Source: Cryptomeria japonica (taxonomy: Eukaryota > Streptophyta > Pinopsida > Cupressales > Cupressaceae). From it: DNA of 64,000 nucleotides. The notes below the pieces were generated by a model that was not told the origin of the DNA, made no database searches, and worked only from the letters and a program-made list of their open reading frames with translations. The stretch lies in contig NC_081412.1 in NCBI RefSeq assembly GCF_030272615.1, positions 542,954,335 to 543,018,334 of the forward strand. The letters run 5' to 3'. Shown here piece by piece: positions 34,014 through 47,313 of the stretch. Numbering within the stretch: the first letter of the stretch is position 1; each line of letters starts with the position of its first letter. Position numbers and translations under genes: made by a program.

Positions 34014-37000
34014 ATCATCCATAGGATAAGAATTAAAACTAACCTTAGATCTATGAAAATTTACAACAACCTTAATCCTAAATTAAAAATAAAACTAAAG
34101 AGTTTCTGACCATGGCTTAAGCAATCAGGAACAATATCTTTTATCAACTAAAAATTAAAGAGATTATTCAACACAATCTACAACTATTCAAAGATTTTAT
34201 AATTGTACCTCTAATTAGAGACCATAATAATGACATTTTATTAATACCAAGGGGCATTATTAATCCCAACAAAAGTTCCTATTTATCACCTATGCTTATG
34301 CTTAAGAAAGGGGATGATCCATGAAAAATATTCTCACATTATAAGAAGCTAAACAAGATCACTTATAACTAAGGGAGAAGACAATATGAGTAAGAGTGCT
34401 AGGGTTTCCATTTCCTATGATGATGGCATTATAGAAGGAGACGAGAATTAAAATGACAAGGGAGATGGAGTTGTTGAAGATGACTACCTATGGCTGTATA
34501 AGGGATTTCTCTCCCTTGCATTCTATTTAATCTCCTCACCTTGATTTATTTCTTGCTTCCTTCTTGGATATTTGAAATGATTTTTTACATCCTTAGTTGA
34601 GTGTACTACTCTATTGGTCATTGATATTGGGATCCCTCATTCTATGTGCCTAAAGAGGAACTATGTGAGAGTTGAAGCTTCCTATTTTTCTCATCATGCT
34701 CAAGTTGAAAGGTACATATCTATCTGGTACTATGATATAAAAGCCTCCCCCTGGTGTGAATTGTAGAGTAGTGTTCATGAGGATATCTTCAATGGTTCCC
34801 CCTTCTCCCTCCCTTAGATCCTTCGCACTTTATTTTAGAGTGGTATTCTTTTCATAAAGCAATGATGAGATTTTCTATGGAGACACTATTCATCCCTTAT
34901 CTAATTTGGTGCCAAATCAATGTTGTCATTGCCTCCTACCTCATATATGGATCTTTGATGACCTCGTGGTTATATCTTCTACTTGGCTATAGAATACTCA
35001 TTTTGGGTGACTCTATGGTATTTGATGGATTTTTTTTCTTGTAAAGTGAAGATGGATTTCCTTCCTACTTCTCTCCTTGTGTTAAATTCTACACTTTCTA
35101 TTCTTTCAGTTGTGGGTGGGGTTTAAACTCTTCATTTCATGGGTGTGGTTGTTGCACATTCATTTGGTGTTAGCTTGTGTAAAGGTTATACTTAGTTAAA
35201 AATGACTAATGCTCTAATTGTTTGTTTGTTCTAAATATATTAAACTGAGAGAGGCCTGAATCTTTACATTTCATTGTTGGTTTGTTAATGGTAAGGGAAT
35301 GCTATGGTTTTAATATCATATATTCCTAAGAATATATTATACATTTTTAAGTATAATAAGTTAAGAACTTGTGGCATGCTTAACCTTACATAAATATTAG
35401 TTAAGATATTAACCTCTTTTAATTAGGATGAAGGGGTATTTTCTTACTTAGTTAATCCTATAAATAAATTAGAGAAATATTTCCCATATCATCATATCAT
35501 CTATTATTGAATTCATATCTTATTATTTGATTATTGGAAGAACATTTGAATACCATAAACATAATATATTGGTTTTTGTTTGATATGATTTTACATTGAA
35601 TGACAAATGACTTTATGAAGCCTTATTTTCCAAAACAAAACTTCCTACGGAAATGCAACTATTATAAAACTAACATTAAACTAATTTATTGATTTATTTG
35701 TTGGTCTAAAAACTAAAAAGATAACTTACATTAATGTAATATTTTCCAAGAGACATGAACACACATTAATTAGGATGACCAGGTATTTTTCTACATAGTT
35801 AATGCTATAAATAAATGAGAGAACTCTCTCCCATGTTATAATATCATCTATTATAAGATTCATATGTTATTATCTGATAATTAGAAGTCGCCCCCTCAAA
35901 TTGGTCTACTATATTTATGATCATTGCATTTATTTCCAAGAAATTTCATAACAAATTAAAACATGCATTATGAGTATTTATTTCAACTATTCTTTGTATT
36001 TTATGGAAAATGTGAATTTTCAAATAAAGAATAATTTTTTCAATGGTGTATGTTGACCTCAACTTATTTCTATTTCACTTTACATATATTGCCTTTTCTT
36101 CTTGCTCATTTGTTCATTTTTCTAAGAAATCTAAATGATTTTTATACCTTTATTCTATTTAGGGTTTCATTAATTTTACCCTTCCATTCATTTCATTTTT
36201 GTGCCCCTTTTGTAAAATTAATCACAAAGAGGAAGATACTTTTCTCAAATAAATGGAAAAATTATTCATTCAATGGTAATTTTTTCTATTGTTTTCTCTC
36301 AAATATACAGGAAAATTACTCATTAAATGATTATTTTTTCTATTGTAGCGTGTACATGTTTGTTTCATAAGAGTAAGACAAAAGGTTGCATCAATATATT
36401 CACTTGTTAATAAGTTGTGAACCTAATCCATCTAGAAATGCGCCCTAAGAGAATATGAATATAGTGAAAGAAAGAATTCTCCAAAGGGTTTTATAGACAC
36501 CATAGTGCTTACAATATCATCAAATATCGAAGATCAAGGTAAGCATGTGCAATTATAGAATTTACATAATTTACAATTTTAACACTATATTTTACATTGA
36601 TATTATCTTTTTTATCATCTAGCATATACTTAGGTCCATTCAATCATATCCTATCCCTTTTCTTAAGTTATTGGTGCTAATATAAGATTTTCTTATTGTA
36701 CTTTTGTATTTTCTGCATAAGTAAATATGTTCTTTTGTGTTAACCCAATATCCTCTTATCATTTGAACCATTTTTGGCCTTGCTATACTTATAAAAAAGT
36801 GGGAAGCATGGAAATCTATATGTTACACTAACAACCTCTAATTTTGTAGATGTAAATTATTCATCTGCTTCTAAATTTGTAGTTTATTGTTGCCTAAACA
36901 TGTAAATATAATTAACATTGGATCTATTTGATAAATCCAAATAATTTGATTTTTCCATGTCTCTGTATTCTCCAAATATTCTCACCTTTGAGCCTTTATC

Positions 37001-37560
37001 TCTCTCTCAATCTCTCAATCTTTCATTCTAACATTCTTAAGTTTTTTTCGAACCATTTTAACCTATTGTTGAGCATTTGAGTAGTATATTTGTATATTCA
37101 ACATTATCTTCTATGATTTTTTTTCCCAAAAGAGGTGAACCGCATGCTTATATTACTATAGATGAAAAATGAATCTAGAATTCTCCCAAAGATCAGAGAC
37201 AAAATCACCTGATCATCATCGACATACTCTAAGCTTCTAAATAGGCCATATGCAAAATATTTCACAGGTCATGCACAAGATATTTAACCGATCATATACA
37301 AGATATTCAAAATGCTATATATGTAGAACCTCTTTAGCTATAAAAAAGAACTAGTTGAAACAGAGAAATCATGATGATCACCTTTATAAAGGATGCCCTA
37401 AAAAAACCAGAGCCAAACATGGGATAACTCAAATCACAAAGCCCATATGATACAAAATAAGCCAAGATGAAGATCAAATACAAAGTTATAGACCATCATC
37501 TTTGACCAAAAATAAGACTATTAGCTGGGCACATCCCTAGTAGAGTACTTCCAAAAGGTT
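34014..37560. other. AT-rich intergenic stretch with minor repeats
   Basis: No supported gene. A ~120-bp unit occurs twice in direct orientation (about 35420-35540 and 35768-35886, sharing 'ctataaataaa' and 'atatcatctattat'). A ~56-bp unit is repeated in tandem at 36250-36360 ('tttttctattgt'). The open frames on the plus strand at 34862 and 36050 are hydrophobic AT-driven translations without motifs. Confidence 0.5.
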
Positions 37561-37574
37561 AAAGCGAACCATAC

Positions 37575-39505
37575 ATAACAAAATTATAAAATTTTATCTA
37601 GACCTGCGAAAATTTTAGAGAAGAATGAAAATAAAACTATTTCATCAATTCATTGATAATTTACAAATGAATGAATTACAATATATAAAACCTCTGTGAA
37701 AACATAAAATAGAGGAAAAGCAAGGGCTTTTTAGGAAACAACAAATCCTTTGTGAGCTTACAATAAAACTGAGAAAGAACAGATTTCAAATCACAAGAGC
37801 AAAGTATGCGATAAACAAAGCTCTGTAAAGCAAGGATAAAGCTATGTTTTGGAGATTGTGGATTGCACTAAAACCCCCCTTTAAGTCTAACAAAGGAGAT
37901 TAAAGCTTAAGGAAAGAGGAAAGAGGGAAAACCCAGTGGGAACAATACCCCCGTCAAAATAAAAAATAGGAGTTTCTATGCTGAAATGTTCTTCACCCCA
38001 AGAAGGTCTCGCAGAAAGTGAAAATGAAAAGATAGGATAAGGGCCCATTTGTGCCTCCACAAAGAAGAGAAAGAATATCAATACATAATGTAGCACGGCG
38101 AATGTTGTAGTAGGTTCCTTTGCAAAAAATGATGCCTCTTCCTTTTGGAAGATAAAAACTTCAAGCTGTCAAACTTCTGAATTCCCACTTAGGTGAAATA
38201 TATGAAGGAATCAAAATGAAAGGTTCTTGAAAATACTCATTTTTTTTCCAACTGATGCTAAACTGCAACGCTTCCATACAAGACTCAAGAATAGTGACCA
38301 CTGAAGTGTGAGATTTGTTCAGATGTGAATCAAGATGTGTCAAGATAGTAGCATGCAGTGGCTCAAAGATGACAAAAGAATCCAAACCAAAAGAATATGC
38401 ATCTTGATGTGAGCTGACATTGGAGAGATAGCATGTGTCCCCAATGTTTTCATCATGATCAAGGAGAGATTTAACAAACAAGTGATAAATGTCTGATAGG
38501 ATGATATCTCTCTCATCAAGAGGACAAAAATGAACGTGCTGAAGAGAATTTGAGATAGCATTTGAAGAAGCCAAAATCTCTATCAAACTAGTAGGTGGAG
38601 GTGACTAAATAGCTGCCAATATTGGAGGTGTAGAAAGAGGAGAAGCAGGAGGAGATGTCTCTGTGTAATCAAGACTCTTCCAATAAGCAATTTCCTCTTT
38701 AATGTCATCATCATACATAGGATCATCATAATTATCAAGGGAGAGAAGCATGTCTATAGTTGGATCATCTAGGAATGGAGGTTCAGTGGGATCTCCATGC
38801 ATTTGCCATAAAGTGGCCAAAGAGTGCAAGGGCACTCAATCTGTGATAGAGCCCATGATGTGTGGTCCCCAACACTTATACCAATTAGTCCTAAGACATG
38901 ATCATTTCTAATTTCCCATGCAACTTTCTGCCAACAAGTACTTGGTTCAAGAATAAGCCCATACAAATATGGCAATATATGAATTCATTGACAATGCTTT
39001 AGGATTCCATCATGCCAGGACTTGTAGTTTCCTTCTTCCAAAGTGATGACAAATGGATGATATGTAATTACCATTCTAGACTTTAATTACCCCCTTTTGG
39101 AACTTTATTTCAGTTCATGAATACATAAGCGAAATTAAAATACAACCTTCATGACAATGAAAAATTTCATTCTAAAAATCTCTAATCTTCAAAAATTGCA
39201 AAAGATTGTTATGCATCTTCTTTCCAACACCCATGCGCTCTGATACCATGTAAATAATTTCTAAACCTGCACAACACAGAAAGATCTAGCTAGACAACAA
39301 AAAGTAAACTTGCAGATAGAAAGAGAAAATTTCAGAGAAGAATGAAAATAAAACTATTTCATTAACTCATTGATAATTTACATATGAATGAATATGAATG
39401 AATTACAATATATAGGAAACTGCGAATCCTTTGTTAGCTTACAATAAAACTGAGCTACAACAGGTTTCAAATCACAAGAACAAAGCATGCGATAAACTAA
39501 AACTC
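37575..39505 (-). mobile_element. Small LTR element with an unrecognised ORF
   Basis: A direct repeat links about 37600-37830 with 39320-39505 (shared 'gaagaatgaaaataaaacta', then 'tgataatttaca', then 'atcacaagaacaaagcatg'). The minus strand reads TGGTATCAGAGCGC just inside the right copy (39236-39249), a primer site. AAAGGGGGGTTTTAG lies just inside the left copy (37868-37883), a polypurine tract. So this is a minus-strand LTR element of about 2 kb. The right LTR is truncated, and no pol is present. Confidence 0.6.
38161..38975 (-). pseudogene. Unrecognised ORF of the small LTR element
   Basis: Two adjacent open stretches, 38605-38835 and 38161-38586, are in one frame separated by a single TAG. 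Together they encode about 220 residues. The first is acidic with a Pro/Ser-rich end (FLDDPTIDMLLSLDNYDDPM, SPPASPLSTPPI). The second contains HVHFCPLDERDIILSDIYHL. An overlapping frame to 38975 may extend the start. I recognise no domain, and it does not look like gag or pol. Confidence 0.45.
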
Positions 39506-40440
39506 TTACACTATTTAAAAAAATCATTCCTCTAGTACTTATAAAGTACGTGATATTCTGTTACCATAAAATAGCATCATGCGTAGGTAGGAATTAACCG
39601 AGTTGTGGGCATACAATGGAGAAGAATTAATTTGAAAAGTACTCTATAATTGCACTTTGAATGCTAAGGCATCTCTTAAACAAATCATACGGTCAATTTT
39701 CTACATATAATTCAAAAGATTTGGTTTGAATGTATGAAAGATTTTAATAATTTTTCCAAGGTGTGAGAAATGTGAAAGTTCGAATTAGAATCTGATGCAG
39801 TTTTTGAGATTCTCAATCAATGTCAATGTCAACAGTCTATTATATGAGTTTCACTTTTAAATTACTTCATTCTAAATTTTTAAATCATCATTTTCTATTG
39901 CTTTCATATTTTTCTTGACATTTTTAAATTAAGCATTGTAAAGAAGGCGAGCATGTTTGAGAATTGATCCAAAAAACTTTTATAGTGGCATTAAGAAGAC
40001 ATTTTCAATGTTATTTTGAGAATGAATTTTCAATGTACTCTATATCAATAACCACTTCTTTTAAAGTGTACACAAATGAGTGGTCATCTGTATAAGATGT
40101 GATGAATTGCAAGCATTGAGTATAAAGAAAAACAAAAGTAGGAGAAAAAGCAATACTATATTTTTTCTTTTCTCTTTTTCATTTATTATAGCGGCAGTCA
40201 AGAATATATGAGAAATAATTAAATAGGTAATAGTGTATAAAAAACTAAGTGAACTATTTCCAATTCACAACATAGAAAACACAACATTAAAGAAGAATTA
40301 AATTCTAAACTTTTGCAAACATTTCAATTATTTAGAATGCATGGTATTTTCTTCATGTAGTTGGAGAATTTAATATTTAGTGTCATCCAAGTGATTGCTG
40401 ATCTTCAAATGCTCTTTGGGAATTCCCTACAACTCAGAAC
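39506..40440. other. AT-rich stretch, nothing identified
   Basis: No open frame of note and no repeat that I could place. Confidence 0.4.
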
Positions 40441-41110
40441 ATAGATAGACAAGAAAAAAAATGTCGGTGTAAAAAGTTAGCATTTTTTCTTCTCGATGAA
40501 TAATATGATGTGAAACATACTTTTCCATGTCTTAAAATAATTCTATCTTATAGGATCCACCACAACATTATTATGAAGGTCTAGACCAAAAATAACTTCT
40601 TTCCAACATAGAACATGATAAAAATAGTAGGAAGATGCTTGAAAATGACATTCCATTTTACTTTTCCCACAAATAATAATAGAAAATGTGTTTCAAACTT
40701 TTATTGAGTTTACAAAATGGACATTTAATTGGCTAAGCCATCATACAATATAACCTTTCATCCCATAGAAATTTGAAGTGTAAGACTTTTTAAACCAAAA
40801 CATGAGCATGATTCTCACCTTTGGACCTCTAGACCTATATACTCAACTTTTTCCACATCTTCTCTTGGTACCCACAATTTCATTTTTGGTTCAATATAAA
40901 ATTTAAGGACATAGTGGGAAGCGGGTTGAAATAAAGTTTTTTTATAGGAAATAAAATAAACTGATACTTGGACAACCACAACCAATCCTTAAAAAAATTG
41001 CAATTTAGTGGAGTGCAAAGATTCATAACTAAGTCTACAAGAACATATAACATTACAAATATAATAGACTTATTTAAACTAAAATTATTCTTAATTTCTT
41101 TGCTAAGTAG
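40441..41110 (-). pseudogene. LINE ORF2 3' fragment with zf-RVT
   Basis: Minus-strand translation near 40690-40790 gives FKFLWDERLYCMMA followed by IKCPFCKLNKSLKHIFYYY. This fits the zf-RVT cysteine/histidine pattern after the LINE reverse transcriptase, with the last Cys lost. The rest is too decayed to read. Confidence 0.5.
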
Positions 41111-41261
41111 TCCTATACAAAGTGTTAACATATTGCATGTGCCCAAAATTGTTGAATCTCTTTATTCAATAAATAAAAAAATTGTCTAGAAAAATAATAG
41201 CGAGGGGATGACCTTGATATTGAATCATTCCTCCAAATAGATGAAGACCTAAAACTCAAAC

Positions 41262-41433
41262 GATGCTACAAAGAATGTTTCTATTTCAAGAGTTTACAAG
41301 CTTACTTCCAAGCTTTCCATAATGACTGCAAAATTAAAAAGGCATATATTTGACGACCCAAAATTGAAACTATGCTACAAAGAACATTCTAGTTAAAAAA
41401 TTTACATGCTTATTTCCAAGCTTTCCATATTGA
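41262..41433. repeat. ~109-bp tandem duplication
   Basis: 'atgctacaaagaa' and 'ttccaagctttccata' recur at an offset of 109 bp (first copy from about 41253, second from about 41362). No function suggested. Confidence 0.7.
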
Positions 41434-41474
41434 CTGTGAAGGAAATGAAACTTGAATGTTCTAATTAATTAAGA

Positions 41475-42780
41475 GTGGTTTAGGCCTATACCATCATATA
41501 ACCACAAAAATGCACCACCTAGGGTGCATGTGAAGTGCACACCTAGATAAAGACAAGACCCCCCCAAAAAACAACAACAGAGAACCACTAAGCACTAAAT
41601 AAAGACCAAAGATAGAATCAACAACAAAAACTATATTAAAACAAGCAAACTGCCAAAGACACAAAGAGATGACCTACTCGGCAGAGGCATTTCCTTCTTG
41701 TCAATCCTTACATAAACTAAGGACTTTATTAGAGAAATAAATTTTTTTATTAGTGTCCTTTGTAGAGTTTGGAGTACCAGAATCTGGAGAGTCTTTGACC
41801 ATGGAAGAAGGGGGCTCCATGAAGAAGAAGGGTATAGAATGTTTCTTTTTGTTTAGCTTTCTTGCGGTCAATTTCTTCTTGTATATCTTTCAAAGATGCC
41901 ATTTTTTTCTAAACCATCTCCTAGGTTTGATTATACATCTCCTCAATTTTACCCTTAAGGATCTCTTGAATTTTCTTCAATTCCAAAATAAAATTGTCTT
42001 CATTTTTCTATGATACCTTCTCAAAAATCTCTTTTAACATCCCCTCCATTTTTCCCAATTTTCAAATTTCTCGGTCATATTGCTTACTGCTTCCTAGATG
42101 CATTCATCATTTACTTCTATAAACCGTTTATTTGCTATCACCCTAGTGTTTGCCAACCTCGAGTTTGTTAATATTCTTGATAGCCACATTGAAAAATGAT
42201 AAGAGCCATTTCATCATCGGTTCTTACTAGTCCACATTCTCCTCCAGCTTTAAAATACTAGACTCCAAATTAAGGGGGATCTTCTTGGGATTATGAGTCT
42301 CTTCATTAGGGAGGAAGGGGGGAACTTGCTCGAAAGTTGCAGGGGGATATTTGGATTCTGATTCATAAGAAGGCTTTGAATATTCAAGATTCCTATTCAC
42401 TTGACTCTAGCACCTCCACTTTCTTAGGAGATGGAGTAGAATAGGGGTTCTACTTTGCTTCTCTAATGGAATTAACATGGGTGGGGATAAGATTAGGTTT
42501 GGAAGAGGAACTAATATTAGGGTTGGTTTTTGCCATAGGGGCCCCAAAAATATCAATCACCAAATTTAGGTTCGATAAGGGGTTAGGAGGATTTGAAAGG
42601 GACCCACCAGGAGGAGTCAACACAAGGTGAAAGTTATAAAGTCTAAGAATCAAACCTTGATGGAGGGGCAGGGAATTTTTAGATTTAGCTATATTAAAAA
42701 ATTGACATAATAAAGAACAAAAATAGTAATCAAAGTTCATCCAAATACCATACCTTAAGTGGTTTAACATAGGTCAAATC
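41475..42780 (-). mobile_element. LNH retroposon, copy 1
   Basis: The 3' tail (41490-42010) is shared with the chimeric LINE at 2419-2960. The 5' part encodes MLNHLRYGIWMNFDYYFCSL and LPLHQGLILRLYNFHL (42450-42770). This aligns with LNHFKYKVRVSFPRYLLCSL and APILHVSVIQLIHEHF of the copy at the right end of the window. Between them lie KWLLSFFNVAIKNINKLEV and a coiled coil (ELKKIQEILKGKIEEM). Several stops and shifts are present. No RT of its own is seen. Confidence 0.65.
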
Positions 42781-43545
42781 TAATCACGATGGAGCACGAA
42801 GGGAGAGGAGGGAGTAGCGGTGTTAGATTTTCTATAGGTGGGGATATTGCTGGAGATGAAGATGACCCAGATTCAGATGGATGGAGTAGGCTTTTTGTTG
42901 GTCTCAGCTCCTTGTCTTTATCGGTAGATTTGGTTATTTCAGGGTTGGCTTGGTGTTTTGTGGTGCGTAGAGGTGTGTGTGGGGGGGTGGCATATTCCCG
43001 TACTATTCACCCTTGTGGTCCATTATGTGGGACCTAGTTGTGGTTGTCATCTTCAAGTGATTTTTTGGCTCGTGCTCTCATGGTTGGAGTGAGAGGTTGT
43101 GAGAGTAGTTGTGTGAGTGTTGTTTTGGATCTTGGCATTTGGAATGGTAAGGTTGTTGTGTGCCCATGTTCTAGGTCTTGGTTTTTTTTCCCATGCTACT
43201 CAATACTTATTCATGACGAGGCCTATTCTTTTTCTGGGTGAGCTGATTGATAGAGGACAAAGAGGGCTTTGGTTCCCCTCCTTTTCAGTTGTTGAAGGAT
43301 ATTGTTTTGTTTTTTCTCCTTGATACTTTCTATTTTTCCCTTCTCATGGGTTGTCTACAAATTTATCTATTAAGGTGACTCCATCTCCTATATAGGTGGA
43401 GATGTGTTTTTCTTGTATACCTTTGAGTGGATGTAGGGAGCTATGCTAGGTGGCTATTTCTTTCATCTTGCATTGTCAGCTCCTTTGGAGGTGGATCTCT
43501 CCTCTATTGGAAAGAGACACTGCAAGTATGTTATGATGCTATCAT
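42781..43545. other. GT-rich unassigned segment
   Basis: Locally less AT-rich and strongly G/T-biased on the plus strand. Overlapping open frames at 42789-43323 look like products of that bias rather than genes. It could be the untranslated end of a retroposon, but I found no partner for it in the window. Confidence 0.35.
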
Positions 43546-44646
43546 TGATGGCAACTCGTATCATTTTTGGCATCTGCACTTCATGTTTTCATCTTTCCAC
43601 AAGATTGATTGGAGATTGATCAAGTATTGGTAAGGTCTGGTAAGATGAATAGGGTATCTGAAAAAGTGTATAGTATTTTGGTTGGCGGATTATTTTGGTT
43701 GAGTATTTTTTCTTGCGGATCGAATAAATATGTTATGGTTATTCAATTTACCTTATTCCAAGTTTATAGCATCCGGTGATAATTTTTGTGTAAGTTAGAA
43801 TATTTGATAATAATGTTTTGGCTAGAACAGTGGTTATCAGTGGTAATGTGAGATAATTTAGTTTGTGGATCTTGCGGATTAATTTTTGCAGTTGATTGTG
43901 TGTTTGAAGTTGGTAAAATGACCTGTGGGAAGTGTGTAGACATTTTTTTTTGGTCCTCTTGGTTATTTTTCAATCGGATTGAAGCTGAATTGTGTACACG
44001 TTTCATCTTTTGTGACATATTCTGGAAGTCGACTTGGTGGTGACCTAAATTAATGATGTAGATATATAAGATAGGTTTATTTATCATTTTGGAGATAGAT
44101 GTTTGTGAAAGATATGTGTATGAGAGATTGTGCATAGTTTCACGTGTGCAAGGTGTAGATTGGTGCTCCAGTATGTTTTAGAATATCAAAACAGAGCAGT
44201 TTTGTTGAGAAAAGTAAGAATATGTTTTCCACTTAACTAGACCTATGGTCCGTAATTTTTTGATGCTATTTCATAGTTCAAAACACATTGTAATCTCTTA
44301 CAACCATTTGTAAGGCAGTGAGCCTTCCGGGTTATAGCCCTCATTTGTAAACATTGAGTAGTGAGCTCTAGCCAGTGTTCTTGAATGCATGTGCATTCCC
44401 TTGTGTAATATTTTTATACTTTTAACAGGGTATATTAATATTTTGGGTTATAATCGCACCATCATTTTTCCCTTAACTGATTTTCCACTTAAAAATCTTG
44501 GTGTTATAGTGTTTCTAATCTTTGTTTTGTATTTCTGCACTTTAATTTCTTTGATATGCATTAAGTGGTTTAAAGGTCAGATTGTCAAAGTTAAAAATTG
44601 CAGAAAACTGATTCACCCCACCTCTTAGTGTTTATTGATGCCAACA
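43546..44646 (+). repeat. Element C 5' LTR
   Basis: The start TGATGGCAACTCGTATCA resembles the family start TGTTGGCAATCGATACTC and the end is TTGATGCCAACA. The last 350 bp align with the element A LTR (for example 'cagtgttcttgaatgcatgt' and 'ggtttaaaggt'). The start position is less certain than the end. Confidence 0.65.
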
Positions 44647-44648
44647 AT

Positions 44649-44661
44649 TGGTATCAAAGCC
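44649..44661 (+). other. Element C primer-binding site
   Basis: TGGTATCAAAGCC two bases after the LTR end, one mismatch from the initiator tRNA-Met complement. Confidence 0.85.
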
Positions 44662-44714
44662 TAGTTCCTCAGAGGAGGCCTAACAACTTGAGGTTGATCT
44701 GAGAAGGTGAATCA

Positions 44715-45826
44715 ATGGATTTTGGTAGTCTTAGAAAGAAGCTAGTTGTTGCTCTTGAAGATCTTTATCATGCACAAAATGATAACCGACAAGTGAAAGA
44801 AAATCTCAAGGATGCTGAAGAATACATTGAGACATTGAAGGACCAATTGAAAATATCAAGAGAAACGAGAAAGGAACTTGTTGATCAGCTTAAGAAGAAG
44901 GAAAGTTAGAGCATTGATGAAGAAGCCTTGAGGGAAAAGACATAAGAATGTGATAGACTAGCTAGAGAAAATACAGTCCAAAAGAATGAAATGGAAGCTA
45001 TTGTGATGAGATTGACAAAAGAGATTGAGGAAAGTAAGAAGAATGAAGAAAAGCTTGCTCATTCGAGCTAAAAGATAAATCTGAAGAATGTTACAGACAT
45101 GAGAGTGAGAATGGACAACTAAATCTTGACCTACAAGATGGTAGACAACATGAGTAAGACCTTGAAACATAGTTCATTCTTATTAGACATGATCTTGATG
45201 TTGCAAATGAATACAAGGAGAAGTTCCAGATTAGTTCAACTAAGTTTGATGCAATGCTTGCAAGTTAGAAGAATCCTAATGACACTCAAGGTCTTGGATA
45301 TGGGAAAGGAGAAAGCTCTCAATTTGGTCAAAGCAAACTTAAGACTCAACAACAGAAGAACAACTCAAGAAAGGCTCTAGTAAGACATTATAATGCTCAT
45401 AAATTCAATGATAATTGTTTTGTTTGGTATAAATTTTATCATATGGGAAGTCAATGCAGAAATAGGATGATAAATAATGCTTCATCTTTTTCCTGTCAAT
45501 ATTTCAAATGTAATAAGTATGGTCATAAGGAAAATGTATGCATATGCATGATGAATAACTTTCAAGATAAGAGAAATATCAGATGTTATGCATGTGGTAT
45601 GTTTGGATATGTTGCTAATCAATGTAGATCAAGAAGAAATCAGATGAATTTTAGACCTATACAAGGAAATGTTGTTTTCTATTCTTACAACAAACCTGAT
45701 GACGTTACTAAATATTGTAGAAGCAAAAATGTGAATAGAAGAGGTCTGGAAGACAAGAACAAGAATGAGAAGCCAAATCAGAAGGGAAAAGCAAAAGTTG
45801 AGGAGATTAGATATCAGATGAAGTAG
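44715..45826 (+). pseudogene. Gag-like protein of element C
   Basis: The ATG at 44715 opens a coiled coil (LVVALEDLYHAQNDNRQVKE, LKDQLKISRETRKELVDQLK), matching in position and type the element B gag-like protein. Stops occur at 44907 and 44943, and a frameshift near 45067. Four knuckle remnants lie between 45415 and 45725: CFVWYKFYHMGSQC (second Cys lost), YFKCNKYGHKENVC (first Cys lost), CYACGMFGYVANQC (His lost) and FYSYNKPDDVTKYC. The 480 bp after it (45827-46311) hold no coding sequence. Confidence 0.65.
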
Positions 45827-46311
45827 ACATGGGTTAAGAAGACTGATTGAGAGGAAGGAAGTGGGTCCGCACTTGATTTTGGTGTTGGAACTATATCCGG
45901 TAACTGAACCTAGGCATCTGGCTTTGGTGGAGTTATAATAAAAATCTTTCAAACCCCCTGTTTGAAGATTTATGCCTATTTCTTACAGGCTGTAGAAGTG
46001 TTTATGATTGCAAATGTTTGTGGTATATTTATGGAGTATTTGAACCTATTTGAAGATCTATTGAAGAATTTTTGACAGATATAGAGCATCTGCAAGAATT
46101 AGGGTAGAGTGCATTTATTGCAGAAAAAAGTTAGGTTTGTGGCAAATAAAAGTTAACTTATTCTCTTCATTTCGGTTGAATTTTGAAATTTAAATCTGTA
46201 AGAATCTGGTTGTCAATATCTCTGAATGTGCTCATCCCAATTTCAAAAATCATCCATTCATTTCAATAGAGGACGATCTGAAGACTTCCTTTTCATCCGT
46301 ACCCCCATGGA

Positions 46312-47313
46312 GTGCTACACATTGAAGATATAAGGGTTTACACTCATTGTTCGATTGAAGAATTAGGAAGCTCCCAACTATTGAATCTTTTCAACAACCG
46401 ATTATCTGATCAAAGTTTCATGTTGAAATCTATATTTCAGGCACCGAAAAGAAAGAGTTTTGTTCAATTTGTAAAGTTTTCGATGGCATATGAATAGGAG
46501 TGGATTCGGTACATTCTGAGTCGTGTTCATGATGAATTCATTGGGTTGGAAAATTTGCACAAGATCACTAAAGGTGTGATTCTGGCAGTTACAGGGTTGT
46601 GTGCATCCGGTCCATTACCGTCTCTGAAAATAGTAAAGAATGACATTGTAACCAATGAAAATAGATGAAAGTTTGATAAAGAAGCAATGACTATTGATTT
46701 CATCTTGGAGAATGGCATTTGGTTTGCATCTATGGTTATAGGCTATAAGATTTATTACAACATCCAAGTGAACTCTGTATCTAGTACTGGAGTATACACT
46801 ACATATGAGATGTTAAGAGAGAACAAGAAATATGATATTTGCGAGTTGCTCCGAAGTGAGCTCATCAAGAATATGAAGAAGATTAAAGAAAAAAACACTC
46901 CTTTAAATATGGTACCCTACTTCTGTGCACATTCTTCTATTTCAAGAATGAAATTATAGGAGCTGGTTTGGTACAATGGGCATTTGATAGGCTTGTGGGA
47001 ATGCAGATTAGGGAGTATCTCTATACCTCTATGACTCCAAAGCTTGAAACAAGAATATATGGTGATATTTTTAGCACTTTTAGGAGGAAATGCATGAGAG
47101 GGAGAGAATGCCAAAAGCTATTGTGGAAAAATATGCTGACACCATATATGTTTCATGGTTGATACCAATAATTACTTGATGGAAGCGATGGGACCCCGAA
47201 CTTTATGGACTTTACCAATAGGCTATGAAGTTGATGAACACATTTTGGAATTGTATGTGTGACATTTTCTGATCCAACCGGTGGAGTGTAATGATGAAAG
47301 CTATGAAACCTAT
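46312..47313 (+). pseudogene. ORFX block 1 (element C)
   Basis: Conserved segments are EWIRYILSRVHDEFIGLENL, AMTIDFILENGIWFASMVIG, YDICELLRSELIKNMKKIKE, WAFDRLVGMQIREYL, FMVDTNNYLMEAMGP and LPIGYEVDEHILELY. They follow the order seen in elements A and B. Stops at 46495 and near 46666 and a shift near 46960 break the frame. It ends at the hAT insertion, inside the segment that corresponds to GTFKEKDLS in element A. Confidence 0.8.

Noticed and set aside
36050-36370. 106-codon hydrophobic ORF on the plus strand
   Set aside because: It is Phe/Leu/Ile-rich translation of AT-rich DNA with a tandem duplication inside; no motif.
42789-43323. Consecutive plus-strand ORFs of 67-82 codons
   Set aside because: Overlapping frames driven by G/T bias, without family resemblance.
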